The translations under genes were made by a program, and so were the position numbers. The notes beneath the pieces are model-generated. The model was not told the DNA's origin, did not search any database, and was given only the letters and a program-made list of their open reading frames with translations. DNA of 64,000 bases. Source: Nitrobacteraceae bacterium AZCC 2146 (GTDB taxonomy: Bacteria > Pseudomonadota > Alphaproteobacteria > Rhizobiales > Xanthobacteraceae). The stretch lies in NCBI GenBank assembly GCA_036924855.1, contig JBAGRP010000001.1, positions 5,444,001-5,508,000 on the forward strand, read 5' to 3'. Numbering within the stretch: the stretch's first letter is position 1; each line of letters opens with the position of its first letter. Below are positions 44,767-53,867 of this stretch, piece by piece.

Positions 44767-45537
44767 ATGTCCGCAACCGCTCGGGCACCGCGCCCACCTT
44801 CCAAGACCTTGCTGCTGCTGGAAGGCCGCGCGCTGCACGAATTCGGTGCCTTTCTCGGTGCGCTGCCGCTGCTGAGCTTTGCGCCCAGGGGTGATGGCCA
44901 TCCCGTGCTGGTGCTGCCCGGCCTTGTCGCTTCCGACATCTCGACGCGACCGCTTCGTAGCTTCCTGAAGGGCCGCGGCTATGCGGTGAGCGGCTGGAAG
45001 CAGGGCCGCAATCTCGGCCTGCGCGATGGCGTGCAGGACAGCATGCTCGATCTGCTGCGCGAGATGAACGAAACCCACGGTCGCAAGGTCAGCCTGGTCG
45101 GCTGGAGCCTCGGCGGGATCTATGCACGGCAACTCGCCAAGCTGATGCCGGACCGCGTCCGCTCGGTGATCACGCTTGGCAGCCCGTTCGCCGGCAGCCC
45201 GAAGGCGACCAACGCCTGGCAGGTCTACGAGATGGCCAGCGGCAAGCGCGCCGACGACGCCGATCCGCAATTCGGCGGCTCGCTGGCGGAGACGCCGCCG
45301 GTGCCGACCACCGCGATCTACAGCCGCACCGACGGCATCTGCGCCTGGCAGGGCTGCATGGAGAAACCCTCGGCGCACTCGGAAAACATCGAGGTCGAAA
45401 GCAGTCACTGCGGCATGGGCCATCACCCTGCAGTGGTCTATGCGGTGGCCGATCGCCTCGCACAGCCGGAGGGCGCCTGGGCGCCGTTTGACCGGTCGGG
45501 CTGGCGCAGCATGGTCTATCCGGATCCGAACCGGTAA
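44767..45537 (+). CDS. Alpha/beta-hydrolase (lipase/esterase-like)
   Basis: A 256-residue hydrolase. Nucleophile Ser114 is in GWSLGG. A late histidine lies in HCGMGHHPAVV, with an aspartate candidate in YSRTDGICAW. The fold order resembles acetyltransferase/lipase-like proteins. There is no signal peptide. A GAGAGGAAAT ribosome site precedes the ATG at 44767. A strong terminator follows, so it is transcribed alone or with DUF445 upstream (178-bp gap). Confidence 0.82.
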   Translation: MSATARAPRPPSKTLLLLEGRALHEFGAFLGALPLLSFAPRGDGHPVLVLPGLVASDISTRPLRSFLKGRGYAVSGWKQGRNLGLRDGVQDSMLDLLREMNETHGRKVSLVGWSLGGIYARQLAKLMPDRVRSVITLGSPFAGSPKATNAWQVYEMASGKRADDADPQFGGSLAETPPVPTTAIYSRTDGICAWQGCMEKPSAHSENIEVESSHCGMGHHPAVVYAVADRLAQPEGAWAPFDRSGWRSMVYPDPNR

Positions 45538-45568
45538 CTTCGCAAGATCAAATAAATCTGTCAGTACG

Positions 45569-45600
45569 ACGCGCGCGGGTCACCGACGCGCGTTTATTTT
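45569..45600 (+). terminator. Rho-independent terminator after the hydrolase gene
   Basis: Stem ACGCGCG+CGG (45569-45578) pairing with CCG+CGCGCGT (45583-45593, one bulged A), followed by TTATTTT. It ends 14 bp before the next start codon, so that gene's transcription probably begins by read-through or from a promoter inside the upstream gene. Confidence 0.8.
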
Positions 45601-45614
45601 GAAAGCTGTTCCAC

Positions 45615-46622
45615 ATGACTCATGTGCCTGAAATCTCTGTCAATGCGCGCTGCCTGCGCCTTTTGGCGAAAGCGGCCGAGGCCGCGTCCGTCGCGCCGGT
45701 GGTGGAACGCCACACGCTGACCCGTGCTGCCAACGAAGTGTTGGTCGAGGTGAGGGCCGCGGCAGTCAATCCGTCCGATATCAAGGCCGCTACCGGCCTG
45801 ATGCCCTATGCGATCTTCCCCCGCACGCCGGGCCGCGATTTCGCCGGCGTGGTGATCGACGGTCCTGCCGCATGGATCGGTCGCGAGGTATTCGGCTCGT
45901 CCGGCGATCTCGGCATCCGCCGCGACGGCACCCACGCCACGCATCTCAGCGTCGAGGCCGAGGCATTGGTGGAGAAGCCCAGGAATCTTTCCTGGGAGGA
46001 GACCGCAGGGATCGGTGTGCCCTTCGTCACCGCGATGGAAGGCTTTCGCCGCGCCGGCATGCCGAAACCTGATGAGACCGTGCTGGTGATGGGCGTCAAC
46101 GGCAAGGTCGGCCAGGCCGCGGTGCAGATCGCGACGTGGCAGGGCGCACGGGTGATCGGCGTGGTGCGCAAGGATGAACCCTATGAGGGCCATGCCAATG
46201 GCCCGGTCGAGGTCGTCAATTCATCCGCGGTGGATGTCGCCGCGCAAGTACGCGAGATGACGAACGGCAAGGGCGCAGACATCATCTTCAACACTGTCGG
46301 CGATCCGTATTTCCAGGCCGCGCATAAATCGATGGCGCTGAAGGGCCGCCAGATCCTGATCGCCGCAGTCGATCGTATCGTGCAGTTCAACATTCTCGAA
46401 TTCTATCGCGGCCAGCATACGTATTACGGCATCGATACGCTCGGCCTATCGTCAGTCGCATCCGGCGCGGTGCTGAAAGACCTCGTTCCCGGTTTTGCCG
46501 GCGGGCATCTCAAGCCATTCCCGATCCGGCCGGAAGCTGTCTACGCGCTGGAAGATGCTACGCGAGCGTACAAGGCCGTGGCCGGCTCGTCGCGTGACCG
46601 GGTGATCTTGAAGCCGGTCTAA
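45615..46622 (+). CDS. Zinc-independent MDR alcohol dehydrogenase / quinone oxidoreductase-like
   Basis: A 335-residue medium-chain dehydrogenase/reductase using NAD(P)H. The cofactor motif is VMGVNGKVGQAAVQIA, a GxxGxVG variant of the quinone-oxidoreductase branch. The catalytic and structural zinc cysteines are absent. The substrate is unknown. It starts at ATG 45615, just after a terminator. A palindromic element follows the stop. Confidence 0.85.
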   Translation: MTHVPEISVNARCLRLLAKAAEAASVAPVVERHTLTRAANEVLVEVRAAAVNPSDIKAATGLMPYAIFPRTPGRDFAGVVIDGPAAWIGREVFGSSGDLGIRRDGTHATHLSVEAEALVEKPRNLSWEETAGIGVPFVTAMEGFRRAGMPKPDETVLVMGVNGKVGQAAVQIATWQGARVIGVVRKDEPYEGHANGPVEVVNSSAVDVAAQVREMTNGKGADIIFNTVGDPYFQAAHKSMALKGRQILIAAVDRIVQFNILEFYRGQHTYYGIDTLGLSSVASGAVLKDLVPGFAGGHLKPFPIRPEAVYALEDATRAYKAVAGSSRDRVILKPV

Positions 46623-46625
46623 CTT

Positions 46626-46744
46626 CGTCATTGCGAGCCAACGGGTCGGCGCAAAGCGCCTTCCGATGACAGGCTCCGCGAAGCAATTCAGTCCTTGCTT
46701 GCGGCCTCTGGATTGCTTCGTCGCAAGGGCTCCTCGCAATGACG
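46626..46744. repeat. Palindromic element, CGTCATTGCGAG family
   Basis: 119 bp with perfect 12-bp terminal inverted repeats (CGTCATTGCGAG / CTCGCAATGACG) and inner GAAGCAATTCAG/CTGGATTGCTTC arms with one mismatch. It lies between convergent genes. Confidence 0.85.
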
Positions 46745-46764
46745 ACAAGGGTGGCCAGCCGTCC

Positions 46765-47988
46765 TTACTCCGCCGCCTGCGTCACGATATGAATCTCCGA
46801 CGTCAGCGTCCTGTGCACCGGGCACTTGTCGGCGATCTCCATCAGCTTCTGGCGCTGTTCGGCATCGAGCGCGCCTTCGATTCCGATGACGCGCTCGATC
46901 TGGTCGAGCATCCCTTCGGTGGTCTCGCACGCCTCGCAATCCCTGGCGTAAATCTTCTTGTGCTTCAGCGTCACCGTGACGCGGTCCATCGGCAGCGTCT
47001 TGCGGTCGGCGTAGAGCCGCATTGTCATGGCAGTGCAGGCGCCGAGCGCGCTGAGCAGCAAGTCATAGGGCCCGGGGCCAGTGTCAGTGCCCCCGGCCGA
47101 GACCGGCTCGTCAGCGAGCAGGCGATGCGGTCCGACCGTAATCTGCTGCTGGAATTTGGTGGCGCGGGTTTCGCGCACGACGACCTTGCGCGGCTCTTCA
47201 GGCAAGCTAACGCCCGGTTCGGCCACCACCGGATCGAGATAGCGCGTCGCCCAGGCCGCGATGACGTCGGCGACATAGATCGCGTCGTGCTTCTGCGTCA
47301 GCAGGTGGTCGGCGCCGGCCAGCGAAACAAAGCTCTTCGGATGCCTGGCGGCGAGGAAGATATGCGTGGCATTGTCGATGCCGACGGTGTCGTCGGTCGG
47401 TGCATGCATGATCAGCAGCGCCTTGTGCATCGTGGACACGTGCGCCATCAGATTGTGCTCGGCGATGTCGTCGAGGAATTCACGCTTGATGTGGAACGGC
47501 CGGCCGGCGAGCTTCACCTCGACGTCGCCATGCTCCCGGATGGCGTCGACATGCTCGGCGAACATGTTGGTGACATGGGCGGGATCGGAGGGGGCGGCGA
47601 TAGTGACCACCGCCTTGGCCTCCGGAATCTGTCCGGCGGCGGCGAGGATCGCCGCGCCGCCGAGGCTGTGGCCGATCAGGATCGTCGGCGCCTTGTGAAG
47701 CTCGCGCAGATGGTTGGCGGCTCTCACAAGGTCGGCGACATTGGACGAAAACGTGCTGTTGGCGAAATCGCCTTCGCTGGAGCCAAGTCCGGTGAAATCG
47801 AACCGCAGCACCGCGATACCCTTGGCAGTCAGGGCGGTGGCGATGCGCTTGGCCGCCAGCACGTCCTTGCCGCAAGTAAAACAATGCGCGAACAGTGCAT
47901 AAGCGAGCGGCTCGCTATCCGGAAGGTCCAGCGCCGCGGCCAGCAAATGGCCTTCCGCGCCGGCAAATTGAAAGCGTTCAGTCGGCAC
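46765..47988 (-). CDS. Alpha/beta-hydrolase fused to OsmC peroxidase-like domain
   Basis: A 407-residue two-domain protein. Residues ~1-255 are an alpha/beta-hydrolase with Ser108 in IGHSLGG. Residues ~265-407 are an OsmC/Ohr domain with two cysteines, in ALGACTAM and DKCPVHRT, the pair that reduces organic hydroperoxides. This fusion is known in many bacteria; the hydrolase may release fatty hydroperoxides for the OsmC part, which is inference. The start is GTG 47988, preceded by AGGAG; upstream residues in the frame look random. It follows the molybdenum oxidoreductase gene by 20 bp. Confidence 0.9.
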   Translation of the reverse strand: MPTERFQFAGAEGHLLAAALDLPDSEPLAYALFAHCFTCGKDVLAAKRIATALTAKGIAVLRFDFTGLGSSEGDFANSTFSSNVADLVRAANHLRELHKAPTILIGHSLGGAAILAAAGQIPEAKAVVTIAAPSDPAHVTNMFAEHVDAIREHGDVEVKLAGRPFHIKREFLDDIAEHNLMAHVSTMHKALLIMHAPTDDTVGIDNATHIFLAARHPKSFVSLAGADHLLTQKHDAIYVADVIAAWATRYLDPVVAEPGVSLPEEPRKVVVRETRATKFQQQITVGPHRLLADEPVSAGGTDTGPGPYDLLLSALGACTAMTMRLYADRKTLPMDRVTVTLKHKKIYARDCEACETTEGMLDQIERVIGIEGALDAEQRQKLMEIADKCPVHRTLTSEIHIVTQAAE

Positions 47989-48008
47989 GGGCGTTCTCCT
48001 GTTGGGCG

Positions 48009-48674
48009 TCAGTCTTCCGAGTAACGCTGTTCTTGCCACGGATCGCCGCGGTTATGATAGCCGCGGACTTCCCAGTAGCCCGGTTTGTCGTCGGTGACGA
48101 ATTCGATGCTCTGCAGCCACTTCGCACTTTTCCAGAAGTACAGATGCGGCACGATCAGCCTGACAGGGCCGCCATGGTCGCGCTCGATCGGCTGGCCGGA
48201 CCATGAATGCGCCAGCAGCGCGTCCTCGGCGGCGAAATCCTCCAGCGCGAGGTTGGTGGTGTAGCCGTCATGGGAATGCAGCACGACGAAATGCGCATCG
48301 TCCTTCGGCTTGCAGGCAGCCAGCAACTCGCGGGTGGACAGGCCCTCCCACGTATTGTCATAGCGCGACCAGGTGGTGACGCAGTGGATGTCGGAGATGA
48401 ATTTTTGCTGCGGCTGCGCGGTGAACTGCGCAAAATCCCAGAACAGCGGCGTCTCCACCGCGCCATAGACGTCGAGCCGCCAGCGCTCGCGGGAAATGTC
48501 GGGCGTCAGGCCGAGGTCGAGCACCGGCCAGTCCTTGGTCAGGTGCTGGCCGGGCGGTAACCGTTGGTCTTCCGGGCGCGCGATCCTGCCGGTGAGAAAC
48601 CGGCCTTCGCGCGCCCAGCGCTCCTTGCTGCGCGTCAGTTTCGAGTCCGGCGGCGGTGTGCTGTCGTCGGTCAT
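48009..48674 (-). CDS. Sulfite-oxidase-like molybdopterin oxidoreductase (YuiH type)
   Basis: A 221-residue single-domain Moco protein. The molybdenum-ligand cysteine is Cys98 in DIHCVTTWSRYDN. There is no signal peptide or haem domain, so it is cytoplasmic, unlike periplasmic MsrP (YedY). Substrate and electron partner are unknown. It lies just upstream of the hydrolase-OsmC gene, so the pair may share an oxidative-stress or sulphur-oxide role. Confidence 0.88.
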   Translation of the reverse strand: MTDDSTPPPDSKLTRSKERWAREGRFLTGRIARPEDQRLPPGQHLTKDWPVLDLGLTPDISRERWRLDVYGAVETPLFWDFAQFTAQPQQKFISDIHCVTTWSRYDNTWEGLSTRELLAACKPKDDAHFVVLHSHDGYTTNLALEDFAAEDALLAHSWSGQPIERDHGGPVRLIVPHLYFWKSAKWLQSIEFVTDDKPGYWEVRGYHNRGDPWQEQRYSED

Positions 48675-48702
48675 CGCTGTCGCTCCGGTCAGGCGATCGC
48701 CG

Positions 48703-50025
48703 TCACTCGTGACGGTGCATCGCCGAGTTATGCTTGGTGTCGCGCATGGTGGTGTAGATCAGCAGCGAAAGGAAGATCATGCCCGACAGATAATAGTAGA
48801 ACCATTCTTCGTGGCCGAGGCTCTTGAAATACAGCGCGATCGCCGGCGCGGTGCCGCCGAAGATCGATACTGTGAGTGCGTAGGGCAGGCCGACGCCGAG
48901 CGCGCGGATGTTGGTCGGGAACAGCTCGGCCTTCACGATGGCGTTGATCGAGGTGTAGCCGGCGACGAAGATCCATGCGGCGCAGATCAGCAGGAACGCC
49001 ATGAACGGCGACTTGGTGGTCTGCAGCGTGGTCAGGATCGGGATCGTGCCGAGCGTGCCTGCGACGCCGAAGAAGATCAGCAGCGGTTTGCGGCCGATGC
49101 GGTCCGACAGCGCGCCGTAAAGCGGCTGCAGGAAGGTCGCGAAGATCAGCGAGCCGAAGATCACGGTGGTGGTCTGGTCGGTGGTGAGGCCGACCGAGAG
49201 TTTCACGAAGGTCTGCATATAGGTGGTGAAGGTGTAGAACGCTGCGGTGCCGCCCGCGGTGAGGCCGACCACCAGCAGCAATTCACGGGGATACTTCAGC
49301 AGGCCGCGGATCGAGCCCATCGGCTTGGCCAGCTTCTTGGCTTCGAGGAAGGCCGGCGTCTCGTGCAGGTCGCGCCGCATCACCGCCGCGAAGATCGCGA
49401 GCATGGCGCCGATCACGAACGGAATCCGCCAGCCCCAGTCCTTCAGCTCTTGTTCCGTGAGGAAGACCTTCTGCAGCAACAGCAGCACGATGATGGCGGT
49501 GAGCTGGCCGCCGATCAGCGTGACGTACTGGAAGCTGGAATAGAAGCCGCGGTGCTTGGCGTCGGCGACTTCACTGAGATAGGTGGCGCTGGCGCCGTAT
49601 TCGCCGCCGAGGCTGAGGCCTTCGATGATGCGGGCGAAGGCCAGAATCATCGGGGCGGCGAAGCCGATCGTCGCATAGGTCGGGGTGCAGGCGATGATCA
49701 GCGAGCCGAAGCACATGCAGAGCACCGACAGCATCAGCGACATCCGTCGACCGTAGCGATCGGCAAGGTAGCCGAACAGCCAGCCACCGAGCGGTCGCAT
49801 CAGGAAGGTCGCGGAGAACAAAACGGCTGCATTGAGCTGCTGCACCACGGGGTCGCTGGCCGGGAAGAATGCCGGCGCGAAATAGAGCGCGAAGGCTGTA
49901 TAGGCGTAGAAGTCATACCATTCGACGAGGTTGCCCATCGAACCGATGAAGATCGCCTTCACCCGTTTTTCGACATCGACCAGATGAAGCTTGTCGTCCA
50001 CCGGTACTGCAATTTGTTCCGCCAC
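48703..50025 (-). CDS. MFS transporter, metabolite:H+ symporter (MHS) family
   Basis: A 440-residue 12-helix carrier. The first helix has GNLVEWYDFYAYTAFALYFAP, the signature of the MHS branch (KgtP, ProP, ShiA, citrate carriers). A motif A-like FGYLADRYGRR follows helix 2. It probably takes up an organic acid or zwitterion with protons. The substrate is unknown. It lies 28 bp upstream of the molybdenum enzyme gene, possibly cotranscribed. Confidence 0.88.
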   Translation of the reverse strand: MAEQIAVPVDDKLHLVDVEKRVKAIFIGSMGNLVEWYDFYAYTAFALYFAPAFFPASDPVVQQLNAAVLFSATFLMRPLGGWLFGYLADRYGRRMSLMLSVLCMCFGSLIIACTPTYATIGFAAPMILAFARIIEGLSLGGEYGASATYLSEVADAKHRGFYSSFQYVTLIGGQLTAIIVLLLLQKVFLTEQELKDWGWRIPFVIGAMLAIFAAVMRRDLHETPAFLEAKKLAKPMGSIRGLLKYPRELLLVVGLTAGGTAAFYTFTTYMQTFVKLSVGLTTDQTTTVIFGSLIFATFLQPLYGALSDRIGRKPLLIFFGVAGTLGTIPILTTLQTTKSPFMAFLLICAAWIFVAGYTSINAIVKAELFPTNIRALGVGLPYALTVSIFGGTAPAIALYFKSLGHEEWFYYYLSGMIFLSLLIYTTMRDTKHNSAMHRHE

Positions 50026-50230
50026 GTGTCAGGCCCTCGAATTCCGTGAAATGAAATGCTCCGTTGCCACGGTCCGAATAAAAAGCCAATGCCGCCGAAT
50101 GCAATGCAGCCGGTAACAGGTCGATTTGTTGCTTAGATGTCTGGCAATTGGTGCAGTGCAATATCATCGGAGCCATGGAACCAGGCGATGACTTCAGACG
50201 AAAGTCGTAGGCGCGGACGACACTCACGTT
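50026..50230. other. Gene-free region between MHS transporter and amidase 2
   Basis: Together with the palindromic element after it, this makes a 360-bp gap between genes (50026-50385). Up to 50230 I see no repeat, RNA or good promoter. It should hold the promoter of the transporter operon. Confidence 0.5.
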
Positions 50231-50341
50231 CGTCGTGGCCGGGCGAAAGCGCGAAGCGCGTCTTCGCGCTGGATGTCCCCGCCATCCACGTCCTGAGCTT
50301 CGATGAAAACGTGGATGCCCGGCACAAGGCCGGGCACGACG
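50231..50341. repeat. Palindromic element, CGTCGTGGCCGGG family
   Basis: 111 bp. Outer termini CGTCGTGGCCGGGC and GCCGGGCACGACG match with one mismatch and one offset. Inner arms CATCCACGT and ACGTGGATG are perfect. It resembles the frequent Bradyrhizobium-type intergenic repeats around 'GTGGCCGGGC...CATCCACG'. Confidence 0.78.
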
Positions 50342-50385
50342 CGGAGAGTTGATCTAATGGTCTCGGACGACTTCTTCGCCGGCTC

Positions 50386-51810
50386 TTAAGCCGCCGCCCG
50401 CGGATCGATCGGCGTCGAGCCGCGGATGCCGAGGATATCTTCGAGTACGCGCGAACCGGCGAGCAGTTGTGCTTCGCCGCGCGGTGGGCCGACGATCTGC
50501 AAACCGACCGGGAGGCCTTTCGAGGTGAAGCCGCAGGGCAGCGATAGTGCCGGACAACAGATCAACGTGATCGCATAGACGATCGCCAGCCACTGCACGT
50601 AGTTCTCAAATGTGGTGCCATTGCATTCGGCGAGGTAGCGCTGCTCGACCGGGAACGGCGGCACGATGGTGGCGGGCGCCAGCAACAGATCGTAGGTCTG
50701 GAAGAATTCATAGGCGCGCGCGGTCATGGCGACGCGCTGCGCCTCGGCGCGCTCGATATCCTCGACGCGGAGCTTGAGGCCTTCCTCGATATTCCAGATC
50801 ACCTCCGGCTTCAGCATGTCGCGCTTCTCGCGCAATAGCACGGCCTTGGAGAGTGCGAAGTCATAGGCGCGCAGCACGTGGAAGCACTCATGCGCTTCCT
50901 TGAGGTCGGGATGGGCTTCCTCGACGATGACGCCGGCGTCGGCGAAGCGCATCGCCGCCTTGCGGGTGATGGCAACGACTTCCGGATCGACCGGGGTGAT
51001 GCCGAGATCCGGCGAATAGGCGATGCGCTTCGGCTTCTTACCGGAGCGGGCAGCGGACCGGAAGGTCTCCGGCAGTCGCGGTAGCGACAGCGGATCGGCG
51101 GGGTGCTCGCCGCTCATGGCGTCGAGCATCAGCGCGAGGTCTTCGACGGTGCGCGCCATCGGGCCCTGCGCGTTGAGCGTGCGCGCAATCGCGACCGCCG
51201 GCGTGATCGCGACGCGGCCGATGCTGGGACGCAGACCAACAATCCCGCAGAAGCTGGCGGGATTGCGCAGCGAGCCGCCCATGTCGGAGCCATGCGCCAG
51301 CCACGCCGTTCCGCTGGCCAGGGCAGCTGCAGCACCGCCGGAGGAGCCCGCCGCGGACTTCGACAGGTCCCATGGATTGAGCGTCGCGCCGAACACCTCA
51401 TTGAACGTATTGGCGCCGGCGCCGAATTCCGGCGTGTTGGACTTCGCGTAGATCAGCGCGCCGTTCTCTTCCAGCCGCTCCACCAACACGCTGGATTTCG
51501 TCGGGATCACATCCTGGAAAATCGGCGATCCCTGCGTGGTGCGCACACCGGCGACCGCGGTGAGATCCTTGATCGGCACCGGCAGGCCGGCCAGCATGCC
51601 GCGTTGGCCGAGCGGCTTCTTCATCAGTTCCCTGGCGTGACTGCGGGCGCGATCGAAGCACAATGTCGGCAGCGCGTTGACCTTGCCATCGACCTCGGCG
51701 ATCCGGGCCTCCAGCACGTCGAGCAGTTCAAGTGGCGTCACCGTGCCGGCGTTGAGTTGATCGACGATGGCGCACGCCGTCGCCTTGATGAGCTCTTGAT
51801 CAGTTGCCAC
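50386..51810 (-). CDS. Amidase (amidase-signature family), second copy
   Basis: A 474-residue amidase-signature hydrolase, distinct from the one at 31233. Triad: Lys81 in VPIKD, cis-Ser in GSSGG (about 156-157) and Ser180 in GGSLRNPA. The end of the C-terminal half (GLQIVGPPRGEAQLLAGSRVLE) is typical. It is divergent from the kynurenine-formamidase-like gene (118-bp gap). The amide substrate is unknown. Confidence 0.9.
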   Translation of the reverse strand: MATDQELIKATACAIVDQLNAGTVTPLELLDVLEARIAEVDGKVNALPTLCFDRARSHARELMKKPLGQRGMLAGLPVPIKDLTAVAGVRTTQGSPIFQDVIPTKSSVLVERLEENGALIYAKSNTPEFGAGANTFNEVFGATLNPWDLSKSAAGSSGGAAAALASGTAWLAHGSDMGGSLRNPASFCGIVGLRPSIGRVAITPAVAIARTLNAQGPMARTVEDLALMLDAMSGEHPADPLSLPRLPETFRSAARSGKKPKRIAYSPDLGITPVDPEVVAITRKAAMRFADAGVIVEEAHPDLKEAHECFHVLRAYDFALSKAVLLREKRDMLKPEVIWNIEEGLKLRVEDIERAEAQRVAMTARAYEFFQTYDLLLAPATIVPPFPVEQRYLAECNGTTFENYVQWLAIVYAITLICCPALSLPCGFTSKGLPVGLQIVGPPRGEAQLLAGSRVLEDILGIRGSTPIDPRAAA

Positions 51811-51928
51811 GCACGTCTCCAGTTCGCTTCTGCATTGTTGTCGATCCCGACGAGATTGCCGTGTAGACCATTTTCCGGAAAAGTGGAATCGCGGGCACGG
51901 TCGCCCGCATCAGTGCAAGGATGCAACC

Positions 51929-52774
51929 ATGGGTAAGCCTTTTGGCGAGACGAACTGGCGCGCGATGAACCAGGCGCAGCTTGATGCCGGCCTCAACAAC
52001 AGCACCGCTGTTGCCAACAGCGCCGAGATCACCGCCGGATGGGTCAAGCGTTCCGAGGAGATGAAGGCGAAGTATCCCGATCATCTCGATCTCAGCTATG
52101 GCGCGGGCGCACGCCACAAGATGGATTTCCTCAAGGCCGCCGAAGGCGGACCGACGCTGGTGCTGATCCATGGCGGCTACTGGCAGATGCGCTCGAAGGA
52201 TTTCTTCACCTGCTTCGCAGCCGGGCCAATGGCGCATGGTATCAACGTCGCGGTGATCGGCTACACCCTGGCGCCGGAAGCGACGCTGGAGGAGATCGTC
52301 GCCGAGATCCATGCCGGCGTCGACATGCTGGTGGCGCAGTCGCCCGCGCTGGGCGCCGATCCCAGGCGCATCGTGGTTTCCGGCTGGTCCGCCGGCGGAC
52401 ATCTCACCGCGACGACGCTGACCCATCCGGATGTGAAGGGCGGCGTGGCGATATCAGGCATCTACGATCTCGAACCGGTCCGCCATTCCTATCTCAACGA
52501 GAAGCTGAAGCTCGACGAAGCGATGGCGAAGCGCACCTCGCCATTGATGCAGGCAGGTGGTCCCGCTGCGCCGTTGTCACTGGTGGTCGGTGGCCACGAA
52601 CTGCCGCTGCTGCGCCAGCAGACCGCGGACATGGCCGCGTTCCGCGCCGCCCATGGTTTGCCAGTGACCTACGAAGAGATTCCGGGCGCCGATCACTTCA
52701 CCATCATGGCCGAACTGGAATCGCCGACCGGGCGGATCACGACGCTGATCAAACAGATGGTGGAGCGGATCTAA
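51929..52774 (+). CDS. Alpha/beta-hydrolase, kynurenine-formamidase-like
   Basis: A 281-residue hydrolase. The oxyanion motif HGGYW (81-85) is the HGGxW signature of the arylformamidase (BNA7/AFMID) group. The nucleophile is Ser154 in SGWSAGGH, and the late histidine is in GADHFT. It may cleave N-formylkynurenine or a similar formamide or ester. No other tryptophan-degradation genes are adjacent, so this stays a family-level call. It is followed by a palindromic repeat. Confidence 0.85.
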   Translation: MGKPFGETNWRAMNQAQLDAGLNNSTAVANSAEITAGWVKRSEEMKAKYPDHLDLSYGAGARHKMDFLKAAEGGPTLVLIHGGYWQMRSKDFFTCFAAGPMAHGINVAVIGYTLAPEATLEEIVAEIHAGVDMLVAQSPALGADPRRIVVSGWSAGGHLTATTLTHPDVKGGVAISGIYDLEPVRHSYLNEKLKLDEAMAKRTSPLMQAGGPAAPLSLVVGGHELPLLRQQTADMAAFRAAHGLPVTYEEIPGADHFTIMAELESPTGRITTLIKQMVERI

Positions 52775-52794
52775 AGCCACCACACACTCTCAGT

Positions 52795-52905
52795 CGTCAT
52801 CCTGAGGCGTTCGCCCGACAGGGCGAGCCTCGAAAGATGCGGCAGCGAGCGCAAGCGGCCCATCCTTCGAGACGCCGCGCTACAGCGCGGCTCCTCAGGA
52901 TGACG
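52795..52905. repeat. Palindromic element, CGTCATCCTGAGG family
   Basis: 111 bp with perfect 13-bp terminal inverted repeats, CGTCATCCTGAGG and CCTCAGGATGACG. It lies between convergent genes. Confidence 0.85.
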
Positions 52906-52940
52906 GCGGTGTGCGTGGATGGTTTGGAGCGAGCGTGCCT

Positions 52941-53717
52941 CTAACCCCATCCCGCGCTAAGGCCGCCATCGACGGTGTAGATCACGCCCGATGTATAGCC
53001 GGCACGGTCCGATGCCAGGAACGTCATCAGGTCGGCGATTTCGCGCGAATGCGCGGGACGACCGAGCGGAAGGCCGGCCTGCAATTCCCTGTAGCGGTTC
53101 TCGTCGCCGAACTGGCTCTTCGCCCGGGTCTTCATCAGCGTGATGTGGCGCTCGGTCTCGACGGGGCCGGGATTGATGCCGACGACGCGGATGTTGTCCT
53201 TGAGGCTCTTGCCGCCGAGCGCGCGGGTGAAGGCCATCAGCGCGGCATTGCCGGCGCTGCCGCAGATATAATTGGCGTCAAACTTTTCGCCGGCGGCGCC
53301 GATGTCGTTGACGATCACGCCGTGGCCGCGCGCCTTCATCTGCGCATAAATCAGCCGAGTCAGGTTGATGAAGCCGAACACTTTCAGATCCCAGGCGTGG
53401 CGCCAGGTCGGCTCATCGATCTTGTCGAGCGAGCCGCCGGGGATATCGCCGGCATTGTTGACGAGGATGTCGATGTCGCCGGCAGTGGCGGCGAGCGACG
53501 CCAGATGATCGGGCTTGCGCAGGTCGACGGGATGGATGGTGACATCGATCTGGTGCCTGGCGCGCAGACGGTCGGCGAGCGCTTCCAGCATCTCGACATT
53601 GCGGGCGGCGAGGTGGAGGTGGCAGCCTTCTTCGGCAAAGGCTTCGGCCGCGGCGGCACCGATGCCTTTTGACGCACCGGTGATCAGGACGCGCTTGCCG
53701 TGCAGGTGAAGATCCAT
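52941..53717 (-). CDS. Atypical short-chain dehydrogenase
   Basis: A 258-residue SDR with an intact cofactor motif TGASKGIG (13-20) and NNAG (87-90). The catalytic centre is altered: Tyr150 is kept, but the usual lysine four residues later is Ser154 (YICGS), and the serine block reads VNDIGAAG. It may use a shifted active site or bind rather than reduce. The ATG at 53717 is chosen by motif distance. It is divergent from the tartrate-dehydrogenase-type gene (150-bp gap). Confidence 0.86.
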   Translation of the reverse strand: MDLHLHGKRVLITGASKGIGAAAAEAFAEEGCHLHLAARNVEMLEALADRLRARHQIDVTIHPVDLRKPDHLASLAATAGDIDILVNNAGDIPGGSLDKIDEPTWRHAWDLKVFGFINLTRLIYAQMKARGHGVIVNDIGAAGEKFDANYICGSAGNAALMAFTRALGGKSLKDNIRVVGINPGPVETERHITLMKTRAKSQFGDENRYRELQAGLPLGRPAHSREIADLMTFLASDRAGYTSGVIYTVDGGLSAGWG

Positions 53718-53867
53718 GGGATGGCCTCTTGTGGCAGGGGGCGGGACGTTTCGTGACAGAGTTAGGCCTTGGCCGCGAAAGCGGTCAACAGTGCAGTGCA
53801 GCGTTGATCGCGGGCCGGGTTTGGTCCACATGTCCCAGCAGATTTACTGGCGCGAAGGAAACCTGTC

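Noticed and set aside
51929..52774. Calling the hydrolase KynB/AFMID outright
   Set aside because: The HGGxW motif supports the group, but no kynurenine-pathway neighbours exist and many related esterases share it.
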